In this document: positions 17,090 through 26,981 of the stretch, in pieces
Numbering within the stretch: the stretch's first letter is position 1
Layout of the letters: every line of letters starts with the position of its first letter
Assembly (NCBI GenBank): GCA_018449595.1
Contig: JAAVUU010000001.1
Span: forward strand, 248,001 to 312,000
DNA from: Rhizobiales bacterium dw_265
Lineage (GTDB): Bacteria > Pseudomonadota > Alphaproteobacteria > Micropepsales > Micropepsaceae
DNA: 64,000 nt
Reading direction: 5' to 3'
Program-made: the position numbers and the translations under genes
The notes under the pieces: generated by a model
The model's input: only the letters and a program-made list of their open reading frames with translations
The model's database searches: none
What the model was told of the DNA's origin: nothing

Positions 17090-18355
17090 TTATCGGCATG
17101 CCCCCGCGCCGGGCGTTGCGGACGCGAGGATTGCGATGTCCCTGTCCGCGACGATGGCGCGCAATGCCGCCCAGCGGTCGCCCTTGCCGGCGCGCGCGGC
17201 CACACATGCCGCGACCATGTCCCGCGCCACGGTATAGCCGGCGACATAGGCGCCGAAGTCGCGGGTGAATTCCAGCAGCGCTTCGGGGCTTGAGACCTGC
17301 GCGTCCAGCACCAGATGCGCCATGGCGTCGCCCGAGGCCAGCCGCCCGTCGCGATAATCGCGCAGGATCGGCATCACCGACAGCGACAGGTCCGTCACCG
17401 CGCGATGCACTGCCAGGAATCGCGCCGCGTCGCGGGGCGCAAATCCCGCCATGGCAAACAGCACATCGCGTGTGAAGGCCAGCCGGGCCGCGGGCGGGAA
17501 CGCCAGGTCCACGCCGGCATTGGCCGCGCCTTCCCGCAACACCTGGCCCGGCGAGCGCAGGATGACCACACTGTCTTCCACGCCGCCCATCGCCATCGCC
17601 AGGAACTGGGCATGATGGCCGGGATAACCCTCATGGCAGGCGACATCCAGCGCCGTGCCGGGATCGGCCACCGCCGCCGGATTGATCTCCAGGCGGCTGC
17701 GGTCATGGCCCTGATAGCGCTGCCAGGCGGCGGGCACGTCGGCGCCCCATGCCACCTCCACCTGCTCGTCGGCGGGCAGTTGCCAGTGCGCCAGGGTACG
17801 GGCGCGGCATTCCGCCAACGCGCGCAGGAAGACCGCGCGGCGGCGATAGTCCGGGATCATGAAACGCGCCCGCCAGGCCGCCAGGCGTGAGGTGAGATCG
17901 CCGTGCCCGGGCAGCAGGCTGTCCAGCGCTTTGCGCGCACGCGCCTGGGCCGCGCTGTCGGACGGCGGCGCGACAAGGCCATAAACGGCCTTGGCCTCGT
18001 CATCGAAGGACAAGGCGCGCGGTTTCGCGATCACATCCAGCAGCGCCAGCAGATGATCCAGCCGCCCCGCCAGCCGGTCGCGACGCGGCGATGGCGCATC
18101 GCCCGCGACCGCGCCGCGCAATTGTATCAGGTCGTGATGCAGCCCGGCCAATGTCGGCATGGGCCCGCGCGCGCGCATGTCCAGTTCCGGCGGGCCCCAA
18201 TAGGCATCCACCTCCCTGGGATACAGATGCCCCAGCGCGGTCGCCAGCATCACAAAGCGGCGCGCCTGCCCGTCCAGCGGATTTGGCAGCGAGTCCGGCG
18301 CGGCCTGCACACAAGACGCGAACAGGACCAGCGCAACCGCCAGCGCTCTTTTCAT
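17090..18355 (-). CDS. DUF885-like exported metallopeptidase
   Basis: A 421-residue protein with a signal peptide (MKRALAVALVLFASCVQA). The motif ACHEGYPGHHAQFLAMA at about residue 240 is the HExxxHH-type zinc signature of the DUF885 family, often annotated as putative metallopeptidases. The rest is helical with a downstream VLREGAANAGVDLAF stretch that may supply the third ligand. It is shorter than typical DUF885 proteins (about 580 residues). It starts one base from the end of a MacB-type permease gene and is the last gene of the transporter operon. Its presence there suggests that the exported or released substrate is a peptide, an inference from context. Confidence 0.75.
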   Translation of the reverse strand: MKRALAVALVLFASCVQAAPDSLPNPLDGQARRFVMLATALGHLYPREVDAYWGPPELDMRARGPMPTLAGLHHDLIQLRGAVAGDAPSPRRDRLAGRLDHLLALLDVIAKPRALSFDDEAKAVYGLVAPPSDSAAQARARKALDSLLPGHGDLTSRLAAWRARFMIPDYRRRAVFLRALAECRARTLAHWQLPADEQVEVAWGADVPAAWQRYQGHDRSRLEINPAAVADPGTALDVACHEGYPGHHAQFLAMAMGGVEDSVVILRSPGQVLREGAANAGVDLAFPPAARLAFTRDVLFAMAGFAPRDAARFLAVHRAVTDLSLSVMPILRDYRDGRLASGDAMAHLVLDAQVSSPEALLEFTRDFGAYVAGYTVARDMVAACVAARAGKGDRWAALRAIVADRDIAILASATPGAGACR

Positions 18356-19690
18356 CTATTCGGTGCGCAGCGCGTCTATAGGATCGAGCAGCGAGGCCCG
18401 CCGCGCCGGATAGGAACCGAACACCAGCCCCACCAACGCGGCGATGCCGATGGCCAGCGCGATGGCGCTGAACGAGACGCTGACCGGCCAGTCCAGCGCC
18501 CAGCCCACCAGGCGCGCCGCCACCAGCCCCAGCACCAGGCCGATCAATCCGCCCGCGATGCTCAAGGTCACCGCCTCGGTCAGGAATTGCAGCGCCACGT
18601 CGCTGGAGCGCGCGCCGGACGCCACCCGCAGCCCGATCTCGCGGGTACGCTCGGTCACCGAGACCAGCATTATATTCATGATGCCGATGCCGCCCACGAT
18701 CAGCGACACCCCGGCGATGGAGGCCAGCAGCGCCGTCATGGTGTCGCTGGCGCGGTCCAGGGTGCTGGCCATCTCCTGCAAGGTCACTTCGTCCAGCTTG
18801 GGCAGGTTGGCGAGCGCGAAAGCGGCCGCCGGGGTGTAAAGGCCCTGGGTCAGCGCCTTGGCCGCCTGGGTCTCGACCGTGAAGTCGTCGGGGGCGCCCG
18901 CGCCGCCGCCCTGGGCGCTGATATAGCTCTGGTTCTTGCCCGCCGCGGCCAAATGATGGCGCTGGCGCAGCAGCGTCTTGGCGGCATCGGCGACGCTGGA
19001 GGCATCGCCGGCCCGCTCCGCCGCGACCACGATGGCCTGCAGATAACCGATGCCCATGCTGGCCTGCACCGCCTGCCACGGCACGAACAGCATGTCGCCA
19101 TGGCCTTCGGACTGGTCGTTGGTCACGCCGACGATGGTGTACTCCTGCCCACGCACCTGGATGGTCTTGCCGGTGGGATCGAGGCTTTTGCCGAACAGGG
19201 TATCGGCCAGGCCGCGGCCGATCACCGCCTCATGCGAACTGGCGGCGAACATGCGGCCGGGGCGCACATCCCAGGCATAGGCCCCGGCGAAATCGGGCGA
19301 CACGCCCAGGATTTGCGTGAACAGCCGCGAGGCCCCGGCGGCGACACTCGCCCGCAAGGACAGTTGCGGGCTGACCTGCGCCACGCCCGCCAGGCCGCGC
19401 AGGGCCTGCGCGTCGGCCGGGGTCAGGGTTTCGGCGGCGCCCAGGCCCGAGGCGATGCCGACGCCTTCGCCGCCACGGGTGTAATTGCCGGCACGGACGA
19501 AGACCAGCCGGGTGCCCGCCGACTTGACCTCGCCTTCCACGCTGGCGCGCGCGCCGGTGCCCAGCGCCACCATGGTCAGCACCGCCGCCACGCCGATGAT
19601 GATGCCCAGCATGGTCAACAGGGTGCGCAGGCGGTTGCGGCTCAGCGACCGGATGGCGAGGCGGATATTGGTGGGCATCAAAGCGAACAT
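18356..19690 (-). CDS. MacB-type ABC transporter permease (third of three)
   Basis: A 444-residue FtsX/MacB-family permease: N-terminal transmembrane helix in SLSRNRLRTLLTMLGIIIGV (about residues 15-40), a periplasmic MacB_PCD domain to about residue 320, then three C-terminal helices with the conserved GGIGIMNIMLVSVTERTREI segment at about residue 340. MacB-family proteins couple cytoplasmic ATP hydrolysis to periplasmic movements rather than moving substrate through the membrane. Four bases separate it from the second permease. Only one ATPase gene is present in the operon, so the permeases presumably share it. Confidence 0.9.
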   Translation of the reverse strand: MFALMPTNIRLAIRSLSRNRLRTLLTMLGIIIGVAAVLTMVALGTGARASVEGEVKSAGTRLVFVRAGNYTRGGEGVGIASGLGAAETLTPADAQALRGLAGVAQVSPQLSLRASVAAGASRLFTQILGVSPDFAGAYAWDVRPGRMFAASSHEAVIGRGLADTLFGKSLDPTGKTIQVRGQEYTIVGVTNDQSEGHGDMLFVPWQAVQASMGIGYLQAIVVAAERAGDASSVADAAKTLLRQRHHLAAAGKNQSYISAQGGGAGAPDDFTVETQAAKALTQGLYTPAAAFALANLPKLDEVTLQEMASTLDRASDTMTALLASIAGVSLIVGGIGIMNIMLVSVTERTREIGLRVASGARSSDVALQFLTEAVTLSIAGGLIGLVLGLVAARLVGWALDWPVSVSFSAIALAIGIAALVGLVFGSYPARRASLLDPIDALRTE

Positions 19691-19694
19691 GATT

Positions 19695-21140
19695 TCATTC
19701 CGACTTGAGGGCGATGACGGGATCGAGAAAGGCCGCCCGGCGCGCCGGCACGAAACCGAAGACGATGCCGGTCAGCGCCGCCATCACCAGCGCCGCCGCC
19801 AGCATCGCCGGCGAGGCGGCGCTGGCCCAGTGAAAGCCATACTGGGTGACCAGCAGCCCGCCCAGCCCCAGCGCCAGGCCGAAGACGCCGCCCAGCGCCG
19901 CCAGCGTGACCGACTCCACCAGGAACTGCATCATCACATCGCCCGCGCGCGCCCCCAGCGCCATGCGCAGGCCGATCTCGCGGGTGCGCGCCGTCACCGA
20001 CACCAGCATGATATTCATGATGCCGATGCCGCCCACCAGCAGCGACACCGCCGCCGCGCCCGCCAGCAGCAGGGTAAAGGTGCGGCCCGCCTGGCGCAGG
20101 CTTTTGGCCATCTGCTCCCACGACGCCTGTTCGAAACCGGCGGTGTTGGAATGGACCGCCCGCGCCAGGCGCGGGTCGGAGCCCATGCCGGGCATCGCCG
20201 CCACGCTCTGGGTCTCGGCGCGGAAATCGTCCACCATGTCTTCGGGCAAATGATGCAGGGCGCGCAGCTTCTGACCTATATCTTTGGCCACCGCAGCGGT
20301 GACACCGACCGAAGTGGTGCGCACGGTGATAGAGTCATAACTCGTGCGGTGCAGCAGGGACTGGGCCAGCCCCACCGGCACATAGACCGTGGGCACCACG
20401 GCATCGCCCTGCCCGGTTACCTCAATCACGCCGACCACCGCGATCTTCTTTCCACCGGCGGCGATGGTCTGGCCTATCGGCGAGGCGGCATTCGGCCAAA
20501 GCTGTTTGGCAACCCTGGGCGTCACCAGCATGACGGGGCCCGATGCCCGATGTTCCGCCTCGCTGATCCAGCGGCCGTCCGTCAACTTCCAGTCGGTCAT
20601 GTCGGGCCAGCTTTGCTCGAAGCCGCTGAAGCGGATTACATAGACCGGCAGGCCGGCGTCAGCGTCCAGGCTTACATTGCCCTCCACGCTCGCGGCCACG
20701 GCGCGCACGCCGTCCGTCTGGCGCAGCAGCGCCATTTCGGGCGCGCCCAGCGGCGTGGGCGGCGCGCGATAGCGCGTGCGCGCGACCGCGCGCATGCGCT
20801 TCCTGGCATCCATGGCGGCGGAGTCGGTGCTGACGGCGGTCATATCGCCGCCGCTGCCCGGCGTGCCGCCACTATAGGCGCCCTCCGAGGGTTCGCCGCC
20901 GCTGGAATCCTGCTGCCCGCCGCTGTCGATCGCCGATGGCGTGAAATTGCCGGCATGGATGGCGATGCGGGTGGGCCCCGCCGCCTCGATCTGGGATTCG
21001 ATCTTGAGTTGCGCGCCGCGTCCCAGGCCCGAAACGATCACCACCATGGCAATGCCCACGCTCATGCCCAGGAGGGTGAGCAGCGCCTGCAGACGGTTCT
21101 GCGTCAGCGCCCGCATCGCCATGCGCAGGTTAGTGATCAT
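19695..21140 (-). CDS. MacB-type ABC transporter permease (second of three)
   Basis: A 481-residue permease with the same architecture: helix in RLQALLTLLGMSVGIAMVVIV near the N-terminus, periplasmic domain, and GGIGIMNIMLVSVTARTREI before the last helices. The periplasmic domain carries a Gly/Ser-rich insert near residues 60-90 (GGQQDSSGGEPSEGAYSGG) absent from its two paralogues. The start overlaps the end of the His-rich protein gene by 11 bp. Paralogy of the three permeases within one operon is visible from the shared terminal motifs. Confidence 0.9.
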   Translation of the reverse strand: MITNLRMAMRALTQNRLQALLTLLGMSVGIAMVVIVSGLGRGAQLKIESQIEAAGPTRIAIHAGNFTPSAIDSGGQQDSSGGEPSEGAYSGGTPGSGGDMTAVSTDSAAMDARKRMRAVARTRYRAPPTPLGAPEMALLRQTDGVRAVAASVEGNVSLDADAGLPVYVIRFSGFEQSWPDMTDWKLTDGRWISEAEHRASGPVMLVTPRVAKQLWPNAASPIGQTIAAGGKKIAVVGVIEVTGQGDAVVPTVYVPVGLAQSLLHRTSYDSITVRTTSVGVTAAVAKDIGQKLRALHHLPEDMVDDFRAETQSVAAMPGMGSDPRLARAVHSNTAGFEQASWEQMAKSLRQAGRTFTLLLAGAAAVSLLVGGIGIMNIMLVSVTARTREIGLRMALGARAGDVMMQFLVESVTLAALGGVFGLALGLGGLLVTQYGFHWASAASPAMLAAALVMAALTGIVFGFVPARRAAFLDPVIALKSE

Positions 21141-21579
21141 GATGCGCGGCCGCTTTCTTCGGCGGGCCTTTTTTGGCGGCAGCGATCAACGCCGCGCCCG
21201 GCACTTCCACCAGGCCCGGCGCGCTGTGAAAGGTGAAGCCCACCCGCACGATGGCCTTGGCATCGCTCAGCGGCGCGCTCTTGCCCATCCAGAATACGCC
21301 GGTCGGATCAATCGTCACGTCCACCGCATCTGTTCTGGCGCCCGGATGATCCACTTCCACCGCCACGTCCGACACGGCGGAGGCCGGCAGCGGCTCGCCC
21401 ATCGCGTCGGAGAAATAGATCTGCACCCCGCCCGCCGGCATCATGGCGGTTTCCAGATGCAGCTCCTTGTGCGGGCGCACCACGCCGCCATGATGCGGCT
21501 CGTCGTCAACGCCGTTATGGGCCAAGGCAGGCAAGGCGGCCAGCAAAGCCAGCGGAAACAGGATCGCGAATCTATTCAT
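21130..21579 (-). CDS. Small His-rich periplasmic protein
   Basis: A 149-residue protein with signal peptide (MNRFAILFPLALLAALPALA). The mature N-terminus is histidine-rich (HNGVDDEPHHGGVVRPHKELHLE) and the C-terminus ends KKAAAHHDH. The middle is a short beta domain (VQIYFSDAMGEPLPASAVSD) resembling the metal-binding N-terminal regions seen in some heavy-metal efflux adaptor proteins. I cannot assign a family. It lies between the first and second permease genes, overlapping both, so it is very likely made with them and may be a periplasmic metal-binding or adaptor component. No HlyD/MacA adaptor gene is present in the operon. Confidence 0.75.
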   Translation of the reverse strand: MNRFAILFPLALLAALPALAHNGVDDEPHHGGVVRPHKELHLETAMMPAGGVQIYFSDAMGEPLPASAVSDVAVEVDHPGARTDAVDVTIDPTGVFWMGKSAPLSDAKAIVRVGFTFHSAPGLVEVPGAALIAAAKKGPPKKAAAHHDH

Positions 21580-23131
21580 GACGAAGCGCCTCTATGGGAT
21601 CGAGGGCGGCGGCGCGGCGCGCCGGCCAGACCCCGAAGGTGATACCCAGCAGCGCCGCCACCAGCACCGCCAGCGCCGCGGCGCCGGGAGAAACCACCGC
21701 CGACCAGTGGAAGAAACGCTGCAGGCTGCCCGACGCCGCCACGCCGAAGACGATGCCCAAGAGGCCGCCGATCACGCTGATCAGCACCGCCTCCAGCACG
21801 AATTGCAGGGCGATGTCGCCGCCGCGCGCGCCCAGCGCGATGCGCAGGCCGACCTCGCGGGTGCGCTGCGTCACCGACAGCAGCAGCAGGTTCATCACCC
21901 CGATGCCGCCCACCAGCAGCGACACCGCCGCCACCCCGGCCAGCAGCGCCAGCATGGTCCAGTTGGTGCGGCTGAGGGAGGCGGAAAGCTGTTCCACGGT
22001 GAGCTGGTCGACGCTGGACAGGTTGCCCATCACCGCCCGCGCCAGGTCGGGCGACAGGCCCTTGCCCAGCACTTGCTGGGCCATGGTGGTGACCTGGAAA
22101 TCGTCGGACTGGGCCGCGCCGGTGATGTGATGGCGGCGGCGCAGCAGATCGGTGATCGCCTTGGCCACCTGCTTGGTGTCGCCCACCGAGTCGGTGGTGA
22201 CCGAGATGCTGTTGAGCTTGCTGAGGTTGAGCAGCCGGTCGATGGTGGTGACCGGCACATAGATGGCGTCGAACTGGTCGTCGCCCGCCGCCGGTTGCGT
22301 GGCCCAGCTGCGGCTGCCGATCACCCCGATGACCTTGAAAGGCTGGTGCCACAGCAGCACGGTATGGCCGACCGGATCGGCGCCCGCCCCGAACAGCCGG
22401 TCGGAGACGACGCGGCCCAGCACCATGACCTGGGCGGCGCCCTCGACCTCGCCATCGTTCAGGAAGCGGCCATGGGGAATGGTCCAGCCGCTGCGGATTT
22501 CCGGCAGGGCGGCCTCGGTGCCGTGCATGCGCGTGAACCATTGGGTCTGGGTGCCCTGCACGAAGATGCGGACATTCTCATGCACCCCCGACACGACATG
22601 CTGCACGCCCGCAATCCCGGCGATGGCCTTGGCGTCGTCGCGGGTCAGGGTGGCGGCCGAGCCCAGACCCGCCGAGGCGTCGCCCAGGCGCTGGCGCGCA
22701 GTGGGATGGTCGTGGATGGCCATGGGGTCATCCTCGAAATGCGCCTGGATGATTTCGGCCGGCATGCCGTCGCTGCGGCAGCGCGGGGCAAAAACATCGC
22801 CGATGCGCGGCGCGGGATTGTAGGTGGCGGGGATCGCCGACATGCCACCGGGGCGCCATTGCGGCTCCAGCTCTGTATGGCCGATATGGCCTTCCGGGTC
22901 GGTGTCGATTTCGCGCTTGACCTTGTAGTTGCCGGCGGTGATTTGGATCAGGTTGGCGCCCGCGGCGCGCAGCTGTTCGTCCAGCGCCTCCTGTGCCCCG
23001 CGGCCCAGCGCCAGGCTGGTCACCAGCGCGGCCACGCCCACCGTCATGCCCAGCATCGCCAGCGCGGCCTGAGTCCGGTTCCGGATCAGCGCCTTGAGCG
23101 CCATCATGCCGAAATGCCGGACGTTGCCCAC
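21572..23131 (-). CDS. MacB-type ABC transporter permease (first of three)
   Basis: A permease of about 519 residues; N-terminal helix in RTQAALAMLGMTVGVAALVTS, a large periplasmic domain and GGIGVMNLLLLSVTQRTREV before the C-terminal helices. It is the longest of the three. The periplasmic domain includes CRSDGMPAEIIQAHFEDDP and a His/Asp-containing AIHDHPTA stretch not seen in its paralogues. The start is uncertain: GTG at 23131, one base after the ATPase stop, or the ATGATG pair at 23107/23104, which removes only 8-9 residues. It overlaps the His-rich protein gene by 8 bp. Confidence 0.88.
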   Translation of the reverse strand: MGNVRHFGMMALKALIRNRTQAALAMLGMTVGVAALVTSLALGRGAQEALDEQLRAAGANLIQITAGNYKVKREIDTDPEGHIGHTELEPQWRPGGMSAIPATYNPAPRIGDVFAPRCRSDGMPAEIIQAHFEDDPMAIHDHPTARQRLGDASAGLGSAATLTRDDAKAIAGIAGVQHVVSGVHENVRIFVQGTQTQWFTRMHGTEAALPEIRSGWTIPHGRFLNDGEVEGAAQVMVLGRVVSDRLFGAGADPVGHTVLLWHQPFKVIGVIGSRSWATQPAAGDDQFDAIYVPVTTIDRLLNLSKLNSISVTTDSVGDTKQVAKAITDLLRRRHHITGAAQSDDFQVTTMAQQVLGKGLSPDLARAVMGNLSSVDQLTVEQLSASLSRTNWTMLALLAGVAAVSLLVGGIGVMNLLLLSVTQRTREVGLRIALGARGGDIALQFVLEAVLISVIGGLLGIVFGVAASGSLQRFFHWSAVVSPGAAALAVLVAALLGITFGVWPARRAAALDPIEALRHE

Positions 23132-23132
23132 C

Positions 23133-23873
<741 letters not shown>

Positions 23874-23902
23874 GGAACAGCCTTTCCTGAAAAGGGATCG
23901 CC

Positions 23903-25594
23903 TTACATGCTCTTGGTGCCGGCGCCCGGGCCCTTGGACGCCGGAACCGGGCCGTTGAGGCCGGCATAATTGTAGAGCGCGGTCGCCACCGATTTCTCCG
24001 CCCCCGCCATGCCGTACACCTTGCCGGCGCCTTCGATCACCAGATACTCGTTGGCGGCATGGGCGTTGCCGCCCAGGCCCACCATGCCGCCCATGATCGG
24101 CACATTGACGGCGAAACCGGAGAACAGATAGGCCGGCCAGTAGCCGCCCATGATGCTCTGGTCGCTGTGCACCGGCGCATGGCCGATGTTGAACTGATCA
24201 TACATCAGGTTGACCGAACGGCCGATCTCGGTGTCGGTCGAGGTCTTGGCCCATGGCACATCGCCGACCAGGTTGATCTGCACATCCTTGTAGCCGTGCT
24301 CGTCCAGATGCTTGCGGATCTTGGCGACGATATCGGGGCCGGTCATGTTGGGCACATAGCGGATATTGTGCTTGGAGACGATCCGGTTGGGCAGGATGGC
24401 GCCCGAACCGCCCGCGAACATGTTGCCGCCCCAGATGCCGTCGATATTGAACGAGGTGCCGTAGCTGGACATCTTCAGCACTTCATAGGGGTCTTCGGAG
24501 ATGAAGCGGCCGACGCCCAGATTCTGCGCCGCGACCTTGAGGTCGTATTTCGCGGCGGCGGCGTGCAGCTTGGCGTCGACATCGGGCAGAAGCGGCTCGA
24601 TATTGTCGTAGAAGCCCTTCACCTTCGAATGATGGGTCTCGTTGTCATAGAGCGTGTTCAGCATCTCGATATGGCGCCAGGCCACCGAATCCACCGAACG
24701 GCTGAAGCCGCCATGAATGTCGCTGTAGTTGGGGCCGCGGCCCCAGGCGGTGCCGCTGGTGATCAGTTCGATGAAGACACAGCCTTCCGAACCGGAGAGG
24801 CCGCGCGCCGTGCCGTTGGGCGACTGGCCGCCGAAGGTGTACATGGCGTCAACGCCCTGGAAGAGGTCCTTGTGCTCCTTCATGAACTGGCGGTAGCCCA
24901 TGTCCATGCGCTCTTCATCGCCTTCCGCCACAAAGCGGATGTTCACCGGCAGTTTTCCGGTCACCGCCTTGATGGACATCAGGGCGTTCCATATGGACAT
25001 TTCCGGGCCCTTGGAATTCACCGCACCACGCCCGATCAGAACCTTTTTATACGGCGCCTGCTCGACCAGGCGGCCCTCGAAGGGCGGCGCCTTCCACAGG
25101 TCGGGCTGCGTCACCGGCATGGTGTCGTACATCCAGTAGATGGCGACGGTCTTCTTGGCGCCCGGTGAATCGCAGCGTGCGAACACCACAGGATTGCCCT
25201 GCTGGCCCCATTCGGTGGTGCCGACGTCGTAAACCTTGCTTTGCTGGCAGCCGAGCTGGTCGAAGAAGCCCTTCACCATCTCCGCCGATTCCTGGATGCC
25301 CTCGCCGGTGTTGGAGATCGAAGGCTGCTGAATCCACTTCTGCAGGTTGTTGACGTGCTGGTCTATGTTCTTGTCAATATAGTCGTAGACCTTCTTCAGG
25401 TCCGCGTTCTGGATCTTGCTGGTGTCAATCTTGACGGTCTCGTCGCCATAAGGGCGGATGCCGAGGTGCGGGCCGGAAGATGTTGCGGCCTCCTTGGCGG
25501 GGGCCTCGCTCTTGGCGCCCTTGTCGCAACCCGCCAGCAACCCGGCGATGCCAAAAGCGACGGAAAGGAAAAGAGCTTTGTTCCGAGTCGTCAT
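23903..25594 (-). CDS. M20-like peptidase lipoprotein with altered metal ligands
   Basis: A 563-residue lipoprotein: [26 protein letters not shown] shows a signal peptide with lipobox LAGC. The body has the M20/M28 exopeptidase layout, including a dimerisation domain. However, the first metal motif, usually GHxDxxP, reads [14 protein letters not shown], with Met in place of the ligand His. The second, usually RGAxDxKG, reads [13 protein letters not shown], with Asn in place of the bridging Asp. The acidic pair is kept as EGDEERMD. The enzyme may bind metal differently or be non-catalytic. It is the first gene of the operon encoding the MacB-type transporter. The start at 25594 has a GGGGAA site; the ORF reads open upstream but has no support there. 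Confidence 0.82.
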   Translation of the reverse strand: MTTRNKALFLSVAFGIAGLLAGCDKGAKSEAPAKEAATSSGPHLGIRPYGDETVKIDTSKIQNADLKKVYDYIDKNIDQHVNNLQKWIQQPSISNTGEGIQESAEMVKGFFDQLGCQQSKVYDVGTTEWGQQGNPVVFARCDSPGAKKTVAIYWMYDTMPVTQPDLWKAPPFEGRLVEQAPYKKVLIGRGAVNSKGPEMSIWNALMSIKAVTGKLPVNIRFVAEGDEERMDMGYRQFMKEHKDLFQGVDAMYTFGGQSPNGTARGLSGSEGCVFIELITSGTAWGRGPNYSDIHGGFSRSVDSVAWRHIEMLNTLYDNETHHSKVKGFYDNIEPLLPDVDAKLHAAAAKYDLKVAAQNLGVGRFISEDPYEVLKMSSYGTSFNIDGIWGGNMFAGGSGAILPNRIVSKHNIRYVPNMTGPDIVAKIRKHLDEHGYKDVQINLVGDVPWAKTSTDTEIGRSVNLMYDQFNIGHAPVHSDQSIMGGYWPAYLFSGFAVNVPIMGGMVGLGGNAHAANEYLVIEGAGKVYGMAGAEKSVATALYNYAGLNGPVPASKGPGAGTKSM

Positions 25595-25933
25595 GAAAAT
25601 TCCCCGCGGCGCGATACCCCGGCGACGCGAACCGACAGCACGACTGCGCGCATCGGCGCGAATAAAATCCGCGCCGGACGCACAAACAGGCCGGAAGCCA
25701 GCATCACCCAATGCAAGGATGCTAGAGCAATTCCATTTATGCTTTCCGGCTATTTTCCGGCGATTTCGGCGCTTTGAGTGCGAAATCCCCAATGGATCGC
25801 GCGGCGGGAATTGATTTCCATCACAAGCGGCGCGGACAGGCGCGTTTTGCTGCGCGCCGGCGCGCAAGCCCTGTTGAGACAAGGCACGACAGGAACCTAT
25901 GGTCTGCGCATGGCTTGGCGGAGACGGTCTTAT
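25595..25933 (+). other. Divergent intergenic region, no gene seen
   Basis: 339 bp between the M20-like lipoprotein (minus) and the cupredoxin (plus). It must hold both promoters. I see an AT-richer patch around 25725-25790 with a short repeated TTTCCGGC/TTTTCCGGCG motif, but no convincing operator, RNA or terminator. Confidence 0.5.
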
Positions 25934-26395
25934 ATGAAGTGCGCGCGGCGATTTCTTTGCATCCCGGTTGTCTGGCTTGCGTGTGGCCTTGCCCTCGCGC
26001 ACGGCCTGGAGGGCAAGCCGGAATGGAACACCTTCGGCATGCCGGGCACACCGGGCGCCGCGACACGCACCATCGCCCTGGTCGCGGGCGACATGCGCTA
26101 TTCCCTCAAGACCGTGGCGGTGAAATCCGGCGAGACCATCCGCTTCGTGATCACCAACCGCGGTCCCAGCAAGCATGAATTCGTCATCGGCGACCGCGCC
26201 TTCCATGCCCAGCACATCAAGGAGATGGAAGCGATGCCCGACATGCCGATGGACGAAGCCAATTCCGTGGACCTGAAACCGGGCGAGACCAAATCCCTGA
26301 CCTGGCGCTTCACCCGGCCGGGCGACTATCTGTTCGGCTGCGATATTCCGGGCCATTTCCAGGCCGGCATGTCGGGAACCATCAAAGTGCGGTGA
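25934..26395 (+). CDS. Exported cupredoxin (plastocyanin-like copper protein)
   Basis: A 153-residue secreted protein with signal peptide (MKCARRFLCIPVVWLACGLALA). The cupredoxin fold is shown by strands with SGETIRFVITNRGPSKHEFVIGD, where His is the first type-1 copper ligand, and by the C-terminal loop FGCDIPGHFQAGM with Cys, His and Met in the usual Cys-x4-His-x4-Met arrangement. An insertion rich in Met (EMEAMPDMPMDEAN) in between may bind copper as well. A GGAGA site 9 bp upstream supports the start at 25934 over an ATG eight codons earlier. Likely role: periplasmic copper binding or electron transfer. It stands alone. Confidence 0.88.
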   Translation: MKCARRFLCIPVVWLACGLALAHGLEGKPEWNTFGMPGTPGAATRTIALVAGDMRYSLKTVAVKSGETIRFVITNRGPSKHEFVIGDRAFHAQHIKEMEAMPDMPMDEANSVDLKPGETKSLTWRFTRPGDYLFGCDIPGHFQAGMSGTIKVR

Positions 26396-26441
26396 TTTTG
26401 CTGCCTGCCTGCGAGCCTGTCCGCGCGCCGGGCAGTTATGC

Positions 26442-26463
26442 AGATTATCTGATAAGATAATCT
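26442..26463 (+). promoter_or_regulatory. Probable MarR operator (AGATTATC-N6-GATAATCT)
   Basis: A perfect 8-bp inverted repeat with 6-bp spacer, 35 bp upstream of a MarR-family gene. A nested TTATC-T-GATAA dyad overlaps it. A TTTACA-like -35 box follows immediately at 26464. Position and symmetry fit autoregulation by the MarR protein and control of the four-gene operon downstream. Confidence 0.65.
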
Positions 26464-26497
26464 TTACAGTTTACCTGTATATCTCTACCTTGCCGGC

Positions 26498-26950
26498 ATG
26501 AATTCCGGGCTCCACAGCGATCAATCCCTCCGCGCCTCCGTGCTGGCGCAGGATTTGCGCGCCTTGTTCGGCAAGCTCAAGCGCCGGCTGCGGGAACAGG
26601 GGCAGACCGGCGATCTGACGCCATCCCAGATTTCCGTGCTGCTGCGGCTGGAGAAGGACGGCCCGGCGACGGCTTCAAGCCTGGCGCGGGCCGAAGGGAT
26701 GCGTCCGCAATCCATCGTCCCGGTCATCGCCGCGCTGGAAAGCGCGGGCCTGGTAGGCGGCAAACCCGATCCGGCGGACGGTCGGCAGACCATCCTGTCG
26801 CTGACGGAGGCTTGCCGCAAACGATTCGCGCAGGGCCGCGCCGCGCGTCAGGACTGGCTGACACGGACCCTGCAGGCGCGCCTGTCCCCGCAGGAACAGA
26901 GCAAGCTTGCCGAGGCCGTCGCGCTGCTTCAGCGGCTGGTGGATGACTGA
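26498..26950 (+). CDS. MarR-family transcriptional regulator
   Basis: A 150-residue winged-helix regulator. The recognition region SQISVLLRLEKDGPATASSLARAEGMRPQS is followed by a wing with LVGGKPDPADGRQTILSLTEA (about residues 85-105); the DxRxxxxxLT pattern is diagnostic of MarR proteins. It heads an operon with an isochorismatase-like hydrolase, a small membrane protein and an MFS exporter, which suggests it senses a small (perhaps aromatic) compound handled by these. A symmetric operator lies in its upstream region. Confidence 0.9.
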   Translation: MNSGLHSDQSLRASVLAQDLRALFGKLKRRLREQGQTGDLTPSQISVLLRLEKDGPATASSLARAEGMRPQSIVPVIAALESAGLVGGKPDPADGRQTILSLTEACRKRFAQGRAARQDWLTRTLQARLSPQEQSKLAEAVALLQRLVDD

Positions 26951-26981
26951 CGCAAACCGGACGATTTCCAAGAGGTGACTT

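Noticed and set aside
17903..19708. 601-codon plus-strand frame across the DUF885 and permease genes
   Set aside because: Composition (Gln/Arg/His-rich) and lack of motifs; the opposite strand encodes clear permease sequence.
25595..26356. N-terminal extension of the M20-like lipoprotein ORF
   Set aside because: The extension overlaps the cupredoxin gene; the lipobox signal peptide and ribosome-binding site at 25594 fix the real start.
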